A stretch of DNA of 64,000 nt, from positions 62,001 to 126,000 of the forward strand of contig NZ_AYKG01000001.1 in assembly GCF_003788585.1 (NCBI RefSeq), written 5' to 3'. Under the pieces are notes generated by a model. The model saw nothing but the letters and a program-made list of their open reading frames with translations. It did no database searches and was not told where the DNA came from. A program made the position numbers and the translations under genes. Below, piece after piece: positions 62,724 through 64,000 of the stretch; position 1 is the stretch's first letter, and each line of letters starts with the position of its first letter. Source of the DNA: Salinisphaera japonica YTM-1. Lineage in GTDB: Bacteria; Pseudomonadota; Gammaproteobacteria; Nevskiales; Salinisphaeraceae.

Positions 62724-64000
62724 TTAGTAGACACGTTCCTTGGGCGGGATATGTTCCATCTCGTCGGTCATCGGCTGCAGATGCACCGGTCGATAGTCGA
62801 TATCCACCTTGCCATCACCGCGATACCAGGTCAGCGTGTGCTTGATCCAGTTCTCATCGTCGCGCTCGGCGAAGTCCTCGTGCGCGTGCGCGCCCCGGCT
62901 CTCGGTTCGGTTGGCCGCCGCCGTCATGGTCACGATGGCACACTCCAGCAGGTTCTGTAGCTCCATCGTCTCGACCAGGTCGCTGTTCCAGGTCATCGAG
63001 CGATCGGTCACCTGCACGTCGGCGAATTTCGCAACCTCTTCCGTAATCACCTCGACACCCTTGTTGAGGCTGTCGGTATTGCGGAACACGGCGGCATAGC
63101 GCTGCATGGAGGCCTGGAGATCATCACGCAGCTTGGCCGTGGGCGTGCCGCCCTCGGCGAAACGCAGCTTGTCGAAGCGTGCCAGAGCGGCTTCTTCCGA
63201 TTTCGTGGTGTCGGCATGCAGGCGCGAGCCGGGTTCCAGCAGTTCAGTGCAGCGTTTGGCGGCCGCACGGCCGAAGACCACGAGATCCAGCAATGCGTTC
63301 GAGCCCAGACGATTGGCGCCGTGAACCGATACACACGCGGTTTCGCCCACGGCCATCAGGCCCGGCACGATCGAGTCGGGATCGCCGTCCTTGAGCGTGA
63401 CAACTTCGCCGAACGGATTGGTCGGGATACCGCCCATGCAGTAGTGCACGGTCGGCAGCACGGGGATCGGCTCTTTGGTGGCATCCACGCCCGAGAAGAT
63501 CTTGGCGGTTTCGGTGATGCCGGGCAGGCGCTCGTGCAGCACTTCGGGGCCCAGATGCTCAAGATGGAGCATGATGTGGTCTTGCTTGTCGCCCACACCC
63601 CGGCCTTCGTTGATTTCGATGGTCATGGCGCGGCTGACCACGTCGCGCGATGCCAGATCCTTGGCGTTCGGCGCATAGCGCTCCATGAAGCGCTCGCCTT
63701 CGGAGTTGGTCAGATAACCGCCTTCGCCGCGCGCGCCCTCGGTGATCAGACAGCCCGCGCCGTAGATTCCGGTCGGGTGGAACTGCACGAACTCGGGATC
63801 CTGGATCGGCACGCCGGCACGCAGGGCCATGCCCATGCCGTCGCCGGTGCAGGTATGGGCCGAGGTGCAGGAGAAATAAGCACGCCCGTAACCGCCCGTG
63901 GCCAGAATGACCTGATGGGCACGGAATCGATGCAGCTGGCCGCCCTGGAGATCCCAGGCCAGCACGCCGCGGCACTCGCCGTCTTCGGTCATCAACAGAT
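62724..64000 (-). CDS. sdhA: Succinate dehydrogenase flavoprotein subunit, C-terminal part (cut by window edge)
   Basis: The last 425 codons are present, and the N-terminal FAD-binding region and flavinylated His are beyond the edge. Visible are [39 protein letters not shown], the active-site [21 protein letters not shown] (active-site Arg region), and a C-terminal helical domain with [20 protein letters not shown]. The last residues PPKERVY match SdhA ends. It precedes sdhB, as in sdhCDAB operons; sdhC and sdhD are outside the window. Confidence 0.97.
   Translation of the reverse strand, partial: LLMTEDGECRGVLAWDLQGGQLHRFRAHQVILATGGYGRAYFSCTSAHTCTGDGMGMALRAGVPIQDPEFVQFHPTGIYGAGCLITEGARGEGGYLTNSEGERFMERYAPNAKDLASRDVVSRAMTIEINEGRGVGDKQDHIMLHLEHLGPEVLHERLPGITETAKIFSGVDATKEPIPVLPTVHYCMGGIPTNPFGEVVTLKDGDPDSIVPGLMAVGETACVSVHGANRLGSNALLDLVVFGRAAAKRCTELLEPGSRLHADTTKSEEAALARFDKLRFAEGGTPTAKLRDDLQASMQRYAAVFRNTDSLNKGVEVITEEVAKFADVQVTDRSMTWNSDLVETMELQNLLECAIVTMTAAANRTESRGAHAHEDFAERDDENWIKHTLTWYRGDGKVDIDYRPVHLQPMTDEMEHIPPKERVY

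Overview
The window is 64 kb of a high-GC gammaproteobacterial chromosome. Almost all of it is conserved housekeeping genes, packed in operons with 1-8 nt overlaps. Gene order in two long blocks closely matches what I know from Pseudomonas: leuC-leuD-leuB-fimV-truA-trpF-trpB-trpA-accD-folC-SPOR-cvpA-purF-metZ, and rpoE-rseA-rseB-mucD-lepA-lepB-rnc-era-recO-pdxJ. The lineage is probably a marine or halophilic Pseudomonas relative such as Salinisphaerales/Nevskiales. That placement is inference; no rRNA or tRNA gene was seen here.

Layout. 1-8.2 kb: start of pepN (cut by the edge), a KAS III-like condensing enzyme, two alpha/beta hydrolases, pyrD, dusA, ppiB and lpxH. 8.2-25.5 kb: a minus-strand block running leuC, methyltransferase, leuD, leuB, fimV, truA, trpFBA, accD, folC, SPOR protein, cvpA, purF, metZ, DUF455. 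25.5-34.2 kb: a LysR regulator divergent from leuC, a small inverted-repeat insertion, a TPR protein, aroC, prmB, psd, and the EF-P lysylation set (epmA, efp, epmB). 34.2-49.5 kb: lolD, lolC/E, agmatine-to-putrescine genes aguA and aguB, mfd, a VapBC-type toxin-antitoxin pair, methylthioinosine/hypoxanthine salvage, an MscS channel, nagZ, a CYTH protein, rlmD, a degenerate exonuclease-like protein and cysM. 49.5-64 kb: pdxJ, recO, era, rnc, lepB, lepA, the envelope-stress regulon (mucD, rseB, rseA, rpoE), a secreted hydrolase, ygfX, sdhE, sdhB and the end of sdhA.

The main structure not explained by genes is a family of intergenic elements that begin GTCCGC(G/A)AATGAACGCGAAT and end with its inverse. 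Their arms are built from about 10-nt units of type CGCRAATRAA and CGCAGATTAA. Copies lie at 3.7-4.0, 7.5-8.2, 22.3-22.6 and 33.3-34.1 kb, two of them nested or tandemly duplicated. Some overlap gene ends: they supply the last codons of lpxH and touch the pyrD stop. A separate 280-bp insertion at 26.4 kb has 29-bp terminal inverted repeats flanked by CTAG on both sides. It supplies the last codons of the LysR gene and lies against the stop codon of the convergent gene.

Regulatory signals that can be read directly include a sigma-E-type promoter plus a sigma-70-type promoter before rpoE, a palindrome between leuC and the LysR gene, a palindrome before vapB, a G11 tract beside the fimV start codon, and several -10-like hexamers exactly 6 nt before ATG, which suggests leaderless transcripts.
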